Below, in pieces: positions 15,807 through 25,625 of a DNA stretch of 64,000 bases; within the stretch, counting starts at the first letter, position 1, and each line of letters opens with the position of its first letter. The notes under the pieces were generated by a model. It ran no database searches. It was not told the DNA's origin and saw only the letters and a program-made list of their open reading frames with translations. Source of the DNA: Chitinophagales bacterium. Its GTDB lineage: Bacteria; Bacteroidota; Bacteroidia; Chitinophagales; Chitinophagaceae. A program made the translations under genes and the position numbers. The stretch spans positions 1 through 64,000 of the forward strand of contig JAATGJ010000033.1 in assembly GCA_015654695.1 (NCBI GenBank), in the 5' to 3' direction.

Positions 15807-18188
15807 ATGGCCCTCTACTATTTACCATTATTGATCCGTAGTGACCGTTATTTTGTTGCTAAGCTTGAAAGCGATGCTATACCGGGCAACAGGGAAAAGC
15901 TGGAGTTCAACTTTGTAGCTCATGCTGATGATCGTGTGCATACGCCATTGATCACTATCGAAGATCCGGGTAAGATTGTATTGAACCAGATGGCGCCATC
16001 AGATAGCCAGGATATCCTATTAAAGGAATGTCATGTTTCGGTAGTTAAAAATGAAAATGGCTTTGACCTGCTGATAAAAAAGAGTGATTCATTTAAAGTA
16101 GATCCATTTTATGACGAAGAAACTGGTATTCGCCTGGATTATTCAGCAGATCAAAAAAGAATTACGCTTGGCTATTACAGGCACAGGGTTAGCCAGGGTT
16201 CTTTAAATATATATGTCACACTTGTTGTCAGCGAAACTGAAACCTACTCCGGTAAGTTTCAGTTTGCTGTTGTCAATTCCATGCAATGCCAGCGGGTGGT
16301 AATAGATTTTGGCAGTGAGGCAAGCCAGGTAGCTTATAAGAATTGCGGCCCACAGGCTTCCGTAGTGCAGTATGATATACTGGAAAATATCATCAGCCGG
16401 TTGAATATGGCGGATACCACAAAGAATTATAAGCGGGAAGATTTTCTTAACAACGAATCCGGGCAAAATACATTGTACCGTTCTTTCTATGCGGTGAAGA
16501 AAAGTCTTACCAAAAACGAAAGAGCTGATTTCCCTTTCAATTTTACCAATGAATTGCAGAACGATGAGATCCGTTTATTCATTACCCGGCAGGAAGTAGG
16601 GGCTACGCAGGTTTACTTCCGGGATAATTATGAGATCATTCCCAACCTGAAACTTGGCATTGAAAAAAGTTTGCAGCTTTCCATTGACCGGCAATCAGAA
16701 GATTACAGTATTCGTTCTCATAAAAAGGAATTGATCAGCGCTGTATTGCTTCGTTTGCTTCGTTTGATGATCAGCACCAAACCAGAATTCCGCCAGGGAG
16801 GTATGATCGTTACATTGCTCGTGCCGAATATCTATACGCAGCATGAGGTATTTGAACTATTGAATGAATTAAGAAGCCGTACCGGCGGCCTGCTTGATTC
16901 TTTATCTATTGATAACAGCAAGCTGTACATAGAGTATGAAACTATTTCAGAAAGTGATTCCGCCTTTATGGGTTACCAGCAGACGCATGCTTCCGATATT
17001 CAGTTAGTGAACGGAGAGATGGCGCTGGTGATTGATTGTGGTAAGGGCACTACGGATATATCTATTTTACTGGCGGATGATAATGAAAATTATTCCAGCT
17101 TTTTCCGTACGGGTTTTGCAGGGGCCGGTAATGTATTGTCCTATGGTTTCGCGGAAGATTTTCTCACATTAGCGCTGCGAACCATACCCGGCAATAATGA
17201 TATAGCTGTAAAAGATTTTATCAATAAACATATCCTTGATCAGAACCTGACGGTGGACGTATTGAATTTTATCCAGCTTTTAGAAAATCAAAAGAAGAAG
17301 TATAAGAAACTGCAGCCTGTCAGTATCGCGGAGTTTTCCCAGCTTGCGGAGCAATCACAAAGTACTGAACGTACTATCGGAAATTTGTATAAAGATCAGT
17401 CAACACTGCTGCAATATGCGGAAGCTATATTAAAGGACAGGAGTATCAGGTGGGATGAAGAGATCACCGGGCTTATCAGTAAAGCGACGGACTGTATAGT
17501 GCATTGCATTATCGCCAGCATTAAAGATGTGATCACAAAAGATATTAAGAAAAGGATCAAAGTAGTGATGCTGAGCGGACGGGCTTTTTACTTTGACTAC
17601 CTGAAGCTGAAATTAGATGCGGCGTTGAAAAGTATGCTTGGTGACCATGTAACCATACATACGGTAATTCCAGGACGTGCTTTGAATAATAAAAATGTGG
17701 CGATCTATGGAGCTTTTAGCGGGGCTTATAAAATAACTGACTTTACCGGCATCCCTATTGATAAGAAAGAAGGATTGTCGAAGAATAACGATGTACTCAA
17801 TAATAATATGTACCTGTACCGGGGTATTAAGATCGAACCGGGTAACGATATTCTTTATAATACTTCAGTTGTTCGGAGAAATAACCAGCAGTTGAAAGCT
17901 TTTAAGAACAAAACGATTGATATTTATTTCACCCGTGATAATATCTACCTGCGGCTGATGGAAAACCAGAAAGTAAAAGATGTAAGATCGCTTTATAGTA
18001 TCCTGAGTTCCGTAACAGAAATTTATTCACCCGTGCAGGATATGAAAGCTATTTCCATGTTCCCGAATTATACCGGCGAGCTGGCTTCCATCAATACACT
18101 GTATGATGATATCGCAAGAGATAAAGAATTTGAAGAAAAGAGACCGGTTAAAAAACCAAAAGGCATCCTTCAATTTTTCCAGTTTTAA
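15807..18188 (+). CDS. Actin/Hsp70-fold ATPase of the SEDS-PBP cluster
   Basis: Large cytoplasmic ATPase-like protein of 793 residues with no signal peptide. An N-terminal beta-rich domain of about 160 residues precedes the actin-like core. Phosphate-1 motif: VVIDFGSEASQVAYKN (about 163-178). Phosphate-2: ALVIDCGKGTTDISILLA (about 405-422), the classic D-x-G-x-G-T-T-D of Hsp70/actin proteins. Adenosine motif: VVMLSGRAFYFDYL (about 583-596). The ancestor may be shared with SrfB-like or other large Hsp70-like proteins, but I cannot place it in a named subfamily. It is followed after 12 bases by a membrane coiled-coil gene and then the SEDS-PBP fusion. By context it could be a cytoplasmic regulator or scaffold, as MreB is for RodA-PBP2; polymerisation is not shown by the sequence. 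Confidence 0.8.
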   Translation: MALYYLPLLIRSDRYFVAKLESDAIPGNREKLEFNFVAHADDRVHTPLITIEDPGKIVLNQMAPSDSQDILLKECHVSVVKNENGFDLLIKKSDSFKVDPFYDEETGIRLDYSADQKRITLGYYRHRVSQGSLNIYVTLVVSETETYSGKFQFAVVNSMQCQRVVIDFGSEASQVAYKNCGPQASVVQYDILENIISRLNMADTTKNYKREDFLNNESGQNTLYRSFYAVKKSLTKNERADFPFNFTNELQNDEIRLFITRQEVGATQVYFRDNYEIIPNLKLGIEKSLQLSIDRQSEDYSIRSHKKELISAVLLRLLRLMISTKPEFRQGGMIVTLLVPNIYTQHEVFELLNELRSRTGGLLDSLSIDNSKLYIEYETISESDSAFMGYQQTHASDIQLVNGEMALVIDCGKGTTDISILLADDNENYSSFFRTGFAGAGNVLSYGFAEDFLTLALRTIPGNNDIAVKDFINKHILDQNLTVDVLNFIQLLENQKKKYKKLQPVSIAEFSQLAEQSQSTERTIGNLYKDQSTLLQYAEAILKDRSIRWDEEITGLISKATDCIVHCIIASIKDVITKDIKKRIKVVMLSGRAFYFDYLKLKLDAALKSMLGDHVTIHTVIPGRALNNKNVAIYGAFSGAYKITDFTGIPIDKKEGLSKNNDVLNNNMYLYRGIKIEPGNDILYNTSVVRRNNQQLKAFKNKTIDIYFTRDNIYLRLMENQKVKDVRSLYSILSSVTEIYSPVQDMKAISMFPNYTGELASINTLYDDIARDKEFEEKRPVKKPKGILQFFQF

Positions 18189-18200
18189 TTATCCATTACC

Positions 18201-19181
18201 ATGAAATATATCAAACTGTTTATTGCTTTCTTTTTTTTCCTGCTGGCAGGCGCCCATGCGCAGCAACAAACGGACAAAACAAAGATCCGTATTGTTGATA
18301 CATTGACGAAGCAGGAACGGCTTAACCGCAACCCGGTTATTCTTAAAGCGGAACTGGACTCCATGATCCAACTGCATAATGCAGGATTGCCACAGGTAAT
18401 TCCACAGGAGCCTGTGAAAGAGATCGTGAAAGAGATTCCATCCTGGATCGTAATCACCGGGGTCATCGCTTTACTGGTTATTGCTTTGTTGCTGTATGGA
18501 CTGTTTAATTATCATAAACGGCTTACTAAGACTGTTTCGGACCTGAAACGCCTGGTACAAAATTTTGAATTCTACGCTGCTTCAGATACAGGAACTACCA
18601 GCAAAGAAAAGAATTCAAAGAGTAAAGCAATACAGGAAAAAAAGATCAGCGAGCTTACCGCAGAACTTGAAAAGGAGAAAGAGATCAACCACTCCGTTAT
18701 GCAGGAATATGGACTGATCAAACAGGCCATTACAGAAGTGTATAAGGTCAGGAACTATCCCTCCTTTGATAAAGAAAAAGGAGAGGGTGAGATCATCAGG
18801 GACCTGTTGAAAACAGAAAGATCAGTAGCGGGCCATGCGTTTGAAAAATTTCTGAAACCCATCATCACTATTACTGATGAGAATAAGAATAACCCGGCGA
18901 AGATCAGCAATGAGGATAGTAAGAAGTTGCTGGAGCTGCTTATATCACTTTCTCTTTATCACATCGAATACCTCTACCTGCGGATAAATGACCTCGCGGT
19001 GGGTGGTAATATCGTTCAGCGTATCGGCAGTAATGGAAAGGGTATTGATCCATCCTTACTGAAAACACTGAACACCGAGCATGGAAGCAGGGCATTGGCT
19101 TTGCGCATGGCATTGAATAAGGCCGGAATTGATAAGCTGTCGTACCCCGTCTTTGACGAAACCGACCTGAATAATTTTTAA
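18201..19181 (+). CDS. Membrane-anchored coiled-coil protein of the SEDS-PBP cluster
   Basis: Unnamed family, 326 residues. A signal peptide (residues 1-20, ending GAHAQQ) is followed by a short extracytoplasmic segment, one membrane helix (SWIVITGVIALLVIALLLYG, about 76-95), and a charged coiled coil (about 105-175: KEKNSKSKAIQEKKISELTA and following). The C-terminal 150 residues form a helical, probably cytoplasmic domain (LLELLISLSLYHIEYLYLRI). This topology puts the coiled coil next to the cytoplasmic ATPase. Spacing of 12 bases upstream and 8 downstream argues strongly for one operon. Adaptor between ATPase and synthase is a hypothesis by analogy. Confidence 0.75.
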   Translation: MKYIKLFIAFFFFLLAGAHAQQQTDKTKIRIVDTLTKQERLNRNPVILKAELDSMIQLHNAGLPQVIPQEPVKEIVKEIPSWIVITGVIALLVIALLLYGLFNYHKRLTKTVSDLKRLVQNFEFYAASDTGTTSKEKNSKSKAIQEKKISELTAELEKEKEINHSVMQEYGLIKQAITEVYKVRNYPSFDKEKGEGEIIRDLLKTERSVAGHAFEKFLKPIITITDENKNNPAKISNEDSKKLLELLISLSLYHIEYLYLRINDLAVGGNIVQRIGSNGKGIDPSLLKTLNTEHGSRALALRMALNKAGIDKLSYPVFDETDLNNF

Positions 19182-19189
19182 TCCCCGCC

Positions 19190-22100
19190 ATGCTGAGAAT
19201 AGTTACGAGCCTGTCTTTCCTGTATGCACTGACAATAGCTGTATTACTGGTATATGGTTTATTGTACTACAGGGATTTTGTACGGTCAGCATGGCATCGT
19301 AAACGTTTTCCTGTTGTTTTCCTGATCATTACTGCAGCCTGTTTAGGATTTCTATGGATAAACATTCATGCGCCATTGAAGTTGCATACATTCAGCAACC
19401 TTGATCATCACTTTATCAGGCATGACGGTTTTAGCGTAAACGGCAGCATAGAGATGGGAAGATCGGATACAGTAAATTTTACCAATAATTCTTTCAGCAG
19501 TTTTGTGTTATCAAAAAAGAAGGGTGAAGTAGCGGTAACGTCCGGTTACTCTGAAGAACCCTTTTACCTGAATGACGGAGCTGTGTATAAATTAGCATCG
19601 AAGATATATCCGGTTGCCGGTCATTCTTTTTCCTGTAAGGTTGACGCTGTTTCCGTCATTGTTAAAGTGATAGCAGATAATAGTTTTGAATTGTCTTTGA
19701 ATGGCCAGGTGTTTAAAACAGAAAAACCCATTAAAAAAGGTATTGCTTCCTGGAATATTTTTAAGGATGAAAACACTTTTATCAATTCTCCCTACTACAA
19801 TAATGAAAAGCTCATCAATACACTCAGGCATTTGCTGATCATACGAAATGATGTTTCACGACAGGGAGCGGGAGAATTAAATTATTTTATATCAGGACGC
19901 TTATTTCAATTTGTGGACAAGGCCGCCTATGATCAGCAGGCCGTTCACGCAAATGATTTGCGTTTTACCGCAACTATCCCTGATAACAGTGGTATTGCCT
20001 GGGGCATTGGTTTTTTAGATAATAATAAAAATCAGTTTCGTCTGAACTATGCAGGCAATGATAGTTTTTCGGTATTCAACCGCTTTCCTGTTTCTTACCC
20101 GCTGGCCGAAGAGAAAAGCACTGACTGGTCGCAACATACTGTCAGCAAGTTCCTGCTGTCTGATTCAAAAGACATGCTGAGTATGCCGCCTGTTTTTAAA
20201 GAAGGTTTTTTGTTTTCAGCATTTGAGCAGGATAATACGCTGGACTTTGCGCCGGTATTATTGACCTACCAGAAAGAAGCTGAAAATAAACCACTTCAAT
20301 TAAAAGCGCAATGGTTGAATAAATCTTCTTCTTTTATTGATAGCAAGAATGATCAGTTTCTTCTTCCCGCCCGTTCTGCAGGTTTTAGCTGGATATTTTC
20401 TATTCGTAATACTTTCAACTGGGAATTTGGAAGTGGAGTAATGACACCCGCTATGTGGCAGGGATTTTTATTCGGAAGTTTGATTTTCTTTTTTGTACTG
20501 GTGGTTTTTACTTCCCTAGTAACGCCGGCGGGTAAATTAAGCTGGGTCTGGCAATTGTTATCTTCCGTATCTATCGTATTGCTGACTACCCGTTTGTTTC
20601 TTTACTGGCGCTATAAGAGCTTTCCTCCCTTTGAAGGAATGGATATTCCATCCCAGCAGCAATTGCTAAGCTTCTGGAATTTCGGCATTATCATTTTCGC
20701 TATTATTATTCTTGCCGTCTTTTTTGGTTTTGGTTTTCTTAAATATGCATGGTCATTCATTCGTAAAAAAGCATCGGGAATAATGAAGACTTCCGGAGGC
20801 AAGCATAATAATGCCGCTTTACCGCTTTATGAAAAGATCAGTACTTATATACAGGGATTGAAGATCGTAAAACGGTATGGTAGTAAACCAGTGTTTTTTG
20901 CCAGTTGGGTTCTTATACTTATTGCCGCAGCCGGTCTTGCTTTTGCCCGGCATTTTGATCCGGGTACATGCAGGCATTTAGCCATCGGACTGATGATCAT
21001 CTATTTCCTGTATGTATTTATTGCCTATCGTCATTCACCATTGGTAGTGCCTGCGGAAAAAAGCTGGTGGAGAATCAATACCGGGAAAGGAGCGGATATT
21101 ATTATCAGTAATCCCGTGAAAGTATTGTTGTCAATAAGCCTGCTCGCTATTTTTGTTTTTATTGATATCGGGTTTGCCATTGTATTCCTGAATTTTCTTT
21201 TATTTAATGAAGCATTTCTTTGCATCAATTATGCCATCGCTGGTTTATCTGCAGGCAGCAGGCGTAATGCCACTTTATTTGGTGTTGCGGGGTTTATTTA
21301 TTTATCAGCTTTCATAGTAAATCTTTTATATGCTCCCTATATTTTCAGGGCATTGCTCAATTTGCCACAATCACTATATGTGGCCGCTTACATTTTCTTT
21401 TCCATTCTCATTGCATATAATATTACAAGGTTTCTTACCGGCTTTACACCAAAAAAGAAGTTGCTGACAGGTTCCGCCATAACTGTTTTGTTTTTTGTTG
21501 TAGCTTTCTTTTTCTTTCCTAAAGAAAAGATCATTGAGAAAGCATCTATGACAAAATACAGGATAGATGTACTGACCATGCCTGTTGATAAAGCTATTGA
21601 ATCAGCTTACGGGGAAGGCAAAACGTATGAGCCGGTAATAAGGGCTGCCCAAAACCAGTGGTTCATTAATACGTTGATTGACGAGGAAAATAATCCGGGT
21701 GTTCAATCAATGGGTTTTCACCTGCTTCCCCACGCACCGCAAAACAAAGGGGCCAAGTACAATGCCCAGGCAACAGATCTTGTCGCCAGTCGTTTCTTTC
21801 TGGCCGAACATGGGAAATGGTCTGTGTTATTGTATGTTCTTTTATTGATACTGCCTACTACCATGCTGGCTTCATTTTATAAATTGTATCCTGACTTTAC
21901 CAACAGGACCAATACAGGGTATCCTGTCATTACCGCGGGTTTTTCTATATTGAATTATTTACTTGTAACAGCATTACTGGTGATCCTCGCTGCCACGGGA
22001 CGATATATATTTTTCGGGCAGGATATGCCATTCGGAAGTATTTTAAGCAAGCAATCCATTTTGTTTCCTTCCATTCTGATCGTTATAGCTGTTCTGTTGT

Positions 22101-24457
22101 TTAAAAACATTTCACAGGAATATTATGCTAACAGGAAGAAACTGATCCCTGGTGTTATCGTATTTTCATTATTAGGTGTTTTATTGTTTTTTGTAAAACC
22201 AGTCTTTAACAGGAACAAAGAGTTTAATGTGACAGACCTGGCAAACGGAATGGATAATTTTATCCAGTTGCGGTTACAACCCGTCCTTGATCATTTTGAT
22301 ACCAGTGTTGCTACCCGAAAATATTCTATAGCAAAAAAAGACCAGCTATTTACTGATTCCGTTCGCCGGCTGGTCGCTGCTGGTTCATTTGATGATGCGA
22401 ATAAATTTTTTGCAAAGGAAATTGAAAATTATACACGCCTGGATTTTTCCCGTCACCTCGATCAGGGCCGCATGTTATACCTTGACCTGTACTCCGGTAA
22501 ACCGCAGCTGGCCGTCAACGATAATTATTTCCGCATTGAACCGCCGCCTCACCTGCAACAATCATGGACGGGAAATGTGTTCAGCGATTCTACGGCGTAT
22601 AATATTTCCCTTTTGAACAGCAAAGACGGGTCTGTTATAAATAAAAGAGTAACGGGCTTTACCAACGAGCCTGATATCTCATTAACCAGTGACCTTGGTT
22701 TATCCTTCAGGTCACCGGGATCAACTAATATGTATAAATATTTATACCTGGTCAATAAGGGAAATACAGGCTTAACTTTAAAATATAACAGCCAGGAAAA
22801 AGTATTGGAGCATAATGATAGCCTGAGAATAGCTAACCCATCTCGGATCATGATTGCTGATTTGACTAACATGAACGAAAGGTGGCTTGTAGCAGAACCC
22901 GATGCGCTTATGAAGAATTATTATGTAAATGGCAGCCGGTTTTATGTTTACCCGATGGCCAGCCGTTTTATCTGGGCAAGAAATTTTGCCGAAAGTATCG
23001 CTTCTGAATATACTTCGGCCAGGCAAACCACGGCTAACGCCTCTGTTTCTTTTGATGTTGAAATGATGGATTCTCTTTCATTAAAGATTCAACGAATGAT
23101 GAACAGGGATACTGCGTATAAGAAAGGGGCTGAGTATGGAATCTGTATTGCTGATGGTAATGGCCGGCTGATTGCCATGACTGATTTCATCAAAGGTCTT
23201 ATACGTCCTGATCCTAATGATAAAGCGGGGTTTACTAAAACGATCATGGGTGAAAATGGTTTTATCTCCCAATCATTGCTGAGAAAGCAGATCGGTAATA
23301 TTAATTTGCTCCGGATGAACCCGGGTCCGGGTTCCACATTAAAGCCCATAGTGTTTTCTGCTATCGCCTCACAATTAAATCTTGACTGGGATGCTTTTGC
23401 CGCCGAAGGTTTTTCTGAACCGCAGCAATATTTTGGCGGGCAAAAAGTAGCGGAATATGATTTTGAAAAAAACAATGGACGTATAGGAAGCGTAGCGGAT
23501 TATTTAAAGTATTCGGATAATTATTATCATTCCAATGTATTGTTGCTCGGTTCTTATCCTAAACAGGATTTGAATAAATTGTTAGCAACATCTTTTGTTC
23601 AAACTAATCCCGGTGCTGGTTTGCACTGGCCTTATTTTAGTTACGGGGGCTCACAATACTGGCTGAATGGTTTTGATAACTGGCCGGGCTACGCAAATGG
23701 TAAAGTGAATTTCGGAATGGATAGTTCATTTACTTCTATCGGGCTTTTTAGTAATTATGGCATTTATAATCATACAGCGGATAAAAGCTTTGATATGTTT
23801 TCTTCTTCGTATGATTCATCGCTGTTTCTGAATGCGTATAACCGGTCAGGATTTATTTTGCCCGAGTATGCTTTATTCGATCAGCAGGGTAATACTATTG
23901 ACAAAAGAATTCCTTACGATGTATTCGCCAGTTGCTTCCGTGGGCATGTAAAAGGCAGCAGCCAGGTATTGATACCTCCTACGAAGATGACAGAAGCGTT
24001 TGGAAAAATACTCAGCCAGAACAGGAATTACTCACTTACGCTGAATCCCTATGCTAAAGAAGCGGATCGTATGCCTTTTGCAACAGATAATACTATTGTC
24101 TATAACAATTATCTTTCGTTGATGCGGGAAGGTGTGTTCACGGGGATGAAGGAAGTTTTATACTCCGGGACTGCTGCGGTATTGGGTGGTTTAATGAAAA
24201 AAGAGCCGGGCTATTATTATTATGCAAAAACCGGAACTACGGGAGATAATGAAGCTAAAACCAAATCCAAGCTGCTGGCATTTATCATATCTGAAAAAGA
24301 TGTAACTGACCCGGGTTTTAATTTCAGGAATAATAAGTTCTATACCATTTATTTCACTATGCAGAACGGACCGGCTAAACAGAATGAAGAATTTCAAAAG
24401 GAGATCATCAGGTATATTGAGCAGTCGCGTTCGTTTAAGCGCTATATGGGCAAATAA
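19190..24457 (+). CDS. SEDS-class B penicillin-binding protein fusion (1755 residues)
   Basis: Apparent fusion of a peptidoglycan glycosyltransferase-like polytopic region to a transpeptidase. Two N-terminal membrane helices (about 5-58) flank an extracytoplasmic beta-rich domain (60-415). About a dozen helices then span 420-1000. Within them a block around 840-885 (HLLPHAPQ...AQATDLVASRFFLAEHGKWS) resembles the SEDS loop HTDFIFAxxxEExG, with D863 at the position of the catalytic Asp of RodA/FtsW. ATGRYIFFGQDMPFGSILSK (about 925-944) recalls the TGxxLPFxSYGG region. The C-terminal part has penicillin-binding motifs in order: PGPGSTLKPI (S1382-xx-K1385), YSDNYYHSN (S1442-D-N1444) and AKTGTT (K1680-T-G). 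SEDS and class B PBP proteins are normally separate partners. The SEDS assignment rests on eye-matched motifs; the transpeptidase is firm. Confidence 0.82.
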   Translation: MLRIVTSLSFLYALTIAVLLVYGLLYYRDFVRSAWHRKRFPVVFLIITAACLGFLWINIHAPLKLHTFSNLDHHFIRHDGFSVNGSIEMGRSDTVNFTNNSFSSFVLSKKKGEVAVTSGYSEEPFYLNDGAVYKLASKIYPVAGHSFSCKVDAVSVIVKVIADNSFELSLNGQVFKTEKPIKKGIASWNIFKDENTFINSPYYNNEKLINTLRHLLIIRNDVSRQGAGELNYFISGRLFQFVDKAAYDQQAVHANDLRFTATIPDNSGIAWGIGFLDNNKNQFRLNYAGNDSFSVFNRFPVSYPLAEEKSTDWSQHTVSKFLLSDSKDMLSMPPVFKEGFLFSAFEQDNTLDFAPVLLTYQKEAENKPLQLKAQWLNKSSSFIDSKNDQFLLPARSAGFSWIFSIRNTFNWEFGSGVMTPAMWQGFLFGSLIFFFVLVVFTSLVTPAGKLSWVWQLLSSVSIVLLTTRLFLYWRYKSFPPFEGMDIPSQQQLLSFWNFGIIIFAIIILAVFFGFGFLKYAWSFIRKKASGIMKTSGGKHNNAALPLYEKISTYIQGLKIVKRYGSKPVFFASWVLILIAAAGLAFARHFDPGTCRHLAIGLMIIYFLYVFIAYRHSPLVVPAEKSWWRINTGKGADIIISNPVKVLLSISLLAIFVFIDIGFAIVFLNFLLFNEAFLCINYAIAGLSAGSRRNATLFGVAGFIYLSAFIVNLLYAPYIFRALLNLPQSLYVAAYIFFSILIAYNITRFLTGFTPKKKLLTGSAITVLFFVVAFFFFPKEKIIEKASMTKYRIDVLTMPVDKAIESAYGEGKTYEPVIRAAQNQWFINTLIDEENNPGVQSMGFHLLPHAPQNKGAKYNAQATDLVASRFFLAEHGKWSVLLYVLLLILPTTMLASFYKLYPDFTNRTNTGYPVITAGFSILNYLLVTALLVILAATGRYIFFGQDMPFGSILSKQSILFPSILIVIAVLLFKNISQEYYANRKKLIPGVIVFSLLGVLLFFVKPVFNRNKEFNVTDLANGMDNFIQLRLQPVLDHFDTSVATRKYSIAKKDQLFTDSVRRLVAAGSFDDANKFFAKEIENYTRLDFSRHLDQGRMLYLDLYSGKPQLAVNDNYFRIEPPPHLQQSWTGNVFSDSTAYNISLLNSKDGSVINKRVTGFTNEPDISLTSDLGLSFRSPGSTNMYKYLYLVNKGNTGLTLKYNSQEKVLEHNDSLRIANPSRIMIADLTNMNERWLVAEPDALMKNYYVNGSRFYVYPMASRFIWARNFAESIASEYTSARQTTANASVSFDVEMMDSLSLKIQRMMNRDTAYKKGAEYGICIADGNGRLIAMTDFIKGLIRPDPNDKAGFTKTIMGENGFISQSLLRKQIGNINLLRMNPGPGSTLKPIVFSAIASQLNLDWDAFAAEGFSEPQQYFGGQKVAEYDFEKNNGRIGSVADYLKYSDNYYHSNVLLLGSYPKQDLNKLLATSFVQTNPGAGLHWPYFSYGGSQYWLNGFDNWPGYANGKVNFGMDSSFTSIGLFSNYGIYNHTADKSFDMFSSSYDSSLFLNAYNRSGFILPEYALFDQQGNTIDKRIPYDVFASCFRGHVKGSSQVLIPPTKMTEAFGKILSQNRNYSLTLNPYAKEADRMPFATDNTIVYNNYLSLMREGVFTGMKEVLYSGTAAVLGGLMKKEPGYYYYAKTGTTGDNEAKTKSKLLAFIISEKDVTDPGFNFRNNKFYTIYFTMQNGPAKQNEEFQKEIIRYIEQSRSFKRYMGK

Positions 24458-24460
24458 AAA

Positions 24461-24480
24461 GAGCGGCTTACAGGCCGCCC
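24461..24480 (-). terminator. Terminator between convergent genes
   Basis: GCGGC (24463-24467) pairs with GCCGC (24474-24478). On the minus strand the hairpin is followed by TCTTTTTATTT, so it best serves the small minus-strand gene. It also lies 6 bases after the stop of the SEDS-PBP gene. Confidence 0.55.
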
Positions 24481-24506
24481 CGGGTACACTACCAGCTTTA
24501 TAAAAG

Positions 24507-24854
24507 CTAATAGTTTTCTTCCATCGCACCGAATAAATTAAATAGTTCTTCCGGGTCCTGGATATTTATATGGCCGTCCTTTTTTTTGGAGTGATTATCA
24601 TAGAGACCAGTTCTGGAATTTTGTTCCGGCAAAGCTGCAAAGTATGAAGTAGTCCCTGAGCAAAACTCCGCTTCCATTTCTTCCGGCGTTTTCAGGAAAT
24701 TGTTAACCGCATGCTTCATCACAGACACCAGGTCACCCGCTCTTTGCCTTACCCTGAAAATTGTTTCGTCTGCTACTATCGTTGCAGAAAATTTGTTAAG
24801 ACCTGAAAATGAAAATTGTTTTTCTTCCTGAAGGATACTTTCAGTATAGTTCAT
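24507..24854 (-). CDS. Small hypothetical protein
   Basis: Unrecognised protein of 115 residues, acidic at the C terminus (DPEELFNLFGAMEENY), with no signal peptide or membrane helix. It has no motif I can name. Support comes from the open frame with sensible codon use, a terminator directly downstream, and a distinct upstream intergenic region. It is convergent with the SEDS-PBP gene and not part of that operon. Confidence 0.55.
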   Translation of the reverse strand: MNYTESILQEEKQFSFSGLNKFSATIVADETIFRVRQRAGDLVSVMKHAVNNFLKTPEEMEAEFCSGTTSYFAALPEQNSRTGLYDNHSKKKDGHINIQDPEELFNLFGAMEENY

Positions 24855-25050
24855 ATAGCAATAGTGTTATGAGTTTATTATAAGAAATTTCATGCCGGAA
24901 AATGCCCGCAAATTGCCAGGTACTGATAACCATTCTATTTCAAAACGAAACGTGGAAAAATGATAGTATTCTTCGCCTGTATAAATTATTTGAATAATAT
25001 CTGTGTGGAATATATTGCATAACAGAGCATATCACCCCTTTAAATTGTAA

Positions 25051-25083
25051 AAAAAAATCCCCGCAAAAGATGCGGGGATTTTT
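25051..25083 (-). terminator. Strong bidirectional terminator
   Basis: AAATCCCCGC and GCGGGGATTT form a perfect 10-bp stem with loop AAAAGAT, flanked by A-runs and T-runs on both sides. On the minus strand it ends the DUF1573 gene pair. Confidence 0.85.
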
Positions 25084-25100
25084 ATGTAAAAGTATTTGAA

Positions 25101-25613
25101 TTAGTTGGCAGGTTTCGGAGCTTCAGCGGCTATTACTTCACCGGTGATCTGAACTACTTTTTCCTGTGTAATGCCCGCAAGCTTAATATGTACATCTTTT
25201 GTAAAAGCTCCTGCATTGGCAGCATTATACTGCACTTTCAATTTAGCGCTGGCACCCGGAGCAATGGGTTCTACAATTTTTTCAGGTGTAGTGCAACCAC
25301 AACTTGCGTAAGAGTTTTCTACAACAACAGGTCTGCTGCTGGTATTTTTAATTTCAAAGGCATACGTAACAGGAGTGCCCTGTTTTATTTTTCCAAAATC
25401 ATATTTAATGGTATTGATCTTTATCACATCATCAGGGGAAGGTTGCCCAACGGTAGTGGCAGTTGTTGCTTGCACCGGAGCTGTTTGAGCGGCAGTGGGT
25501 TTAACCTTGGTTACATTTGCCTTTTGGGTAGCAGGCTGTTTCTTTACATTTAACTGCGCCATAGCGCTAACTGTAATAACAAAAGCGGCTGTGAATAATA
25601 CTATCTTCTTCAT
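25101..25613 (-). CDS. DUF1573 periplasmic protein
   Basis: Protein of 170 residues. A signal peptide (KKIVLFTAAFVITVSAMAQ) is followed by a low-complexity Thr/Ala/Gln linker (25-60) and a DUF1573 immunoglobulin-like domain (about 65-160): YDFGKIKQGTPVTYAFEIKN, then VENSYASCGCTTPE with the conserved SCGCT cysteines, and APGASAKLKVQYNA. DUF1573 proteins are common in Bacteroidota envelopes and have no established function. It lies 12 bases after a paralogue with the same domain, so the two are probably co-transcribed, with a terminator at 25051-25083. Confidence 0.9.
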   Translation of the reverse strand: MKKIVLFTAAFVITVSAMAQLNVKKQPATQKANVTKVKPTAAQTAPVQATTATTVGQPSPDDVIKINTIKYDFGKIKQGTPVTYAFEIKNTSSRPVVVENSYASCGCTTPEKIVEPIAPGASAKLKVQYNAANAGAFTKDVHIKLAGITQEKVVQITGEVIAAEAPKPAN

Positions 25614-25625
25614 GATTTTTATTTT

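Noticed and set aside
24457-24507. Small minus-strand gene as a fifth member of the SEDS-PBP cluster
   Set aside because: It is convergent, has its own terminator and no shared features.
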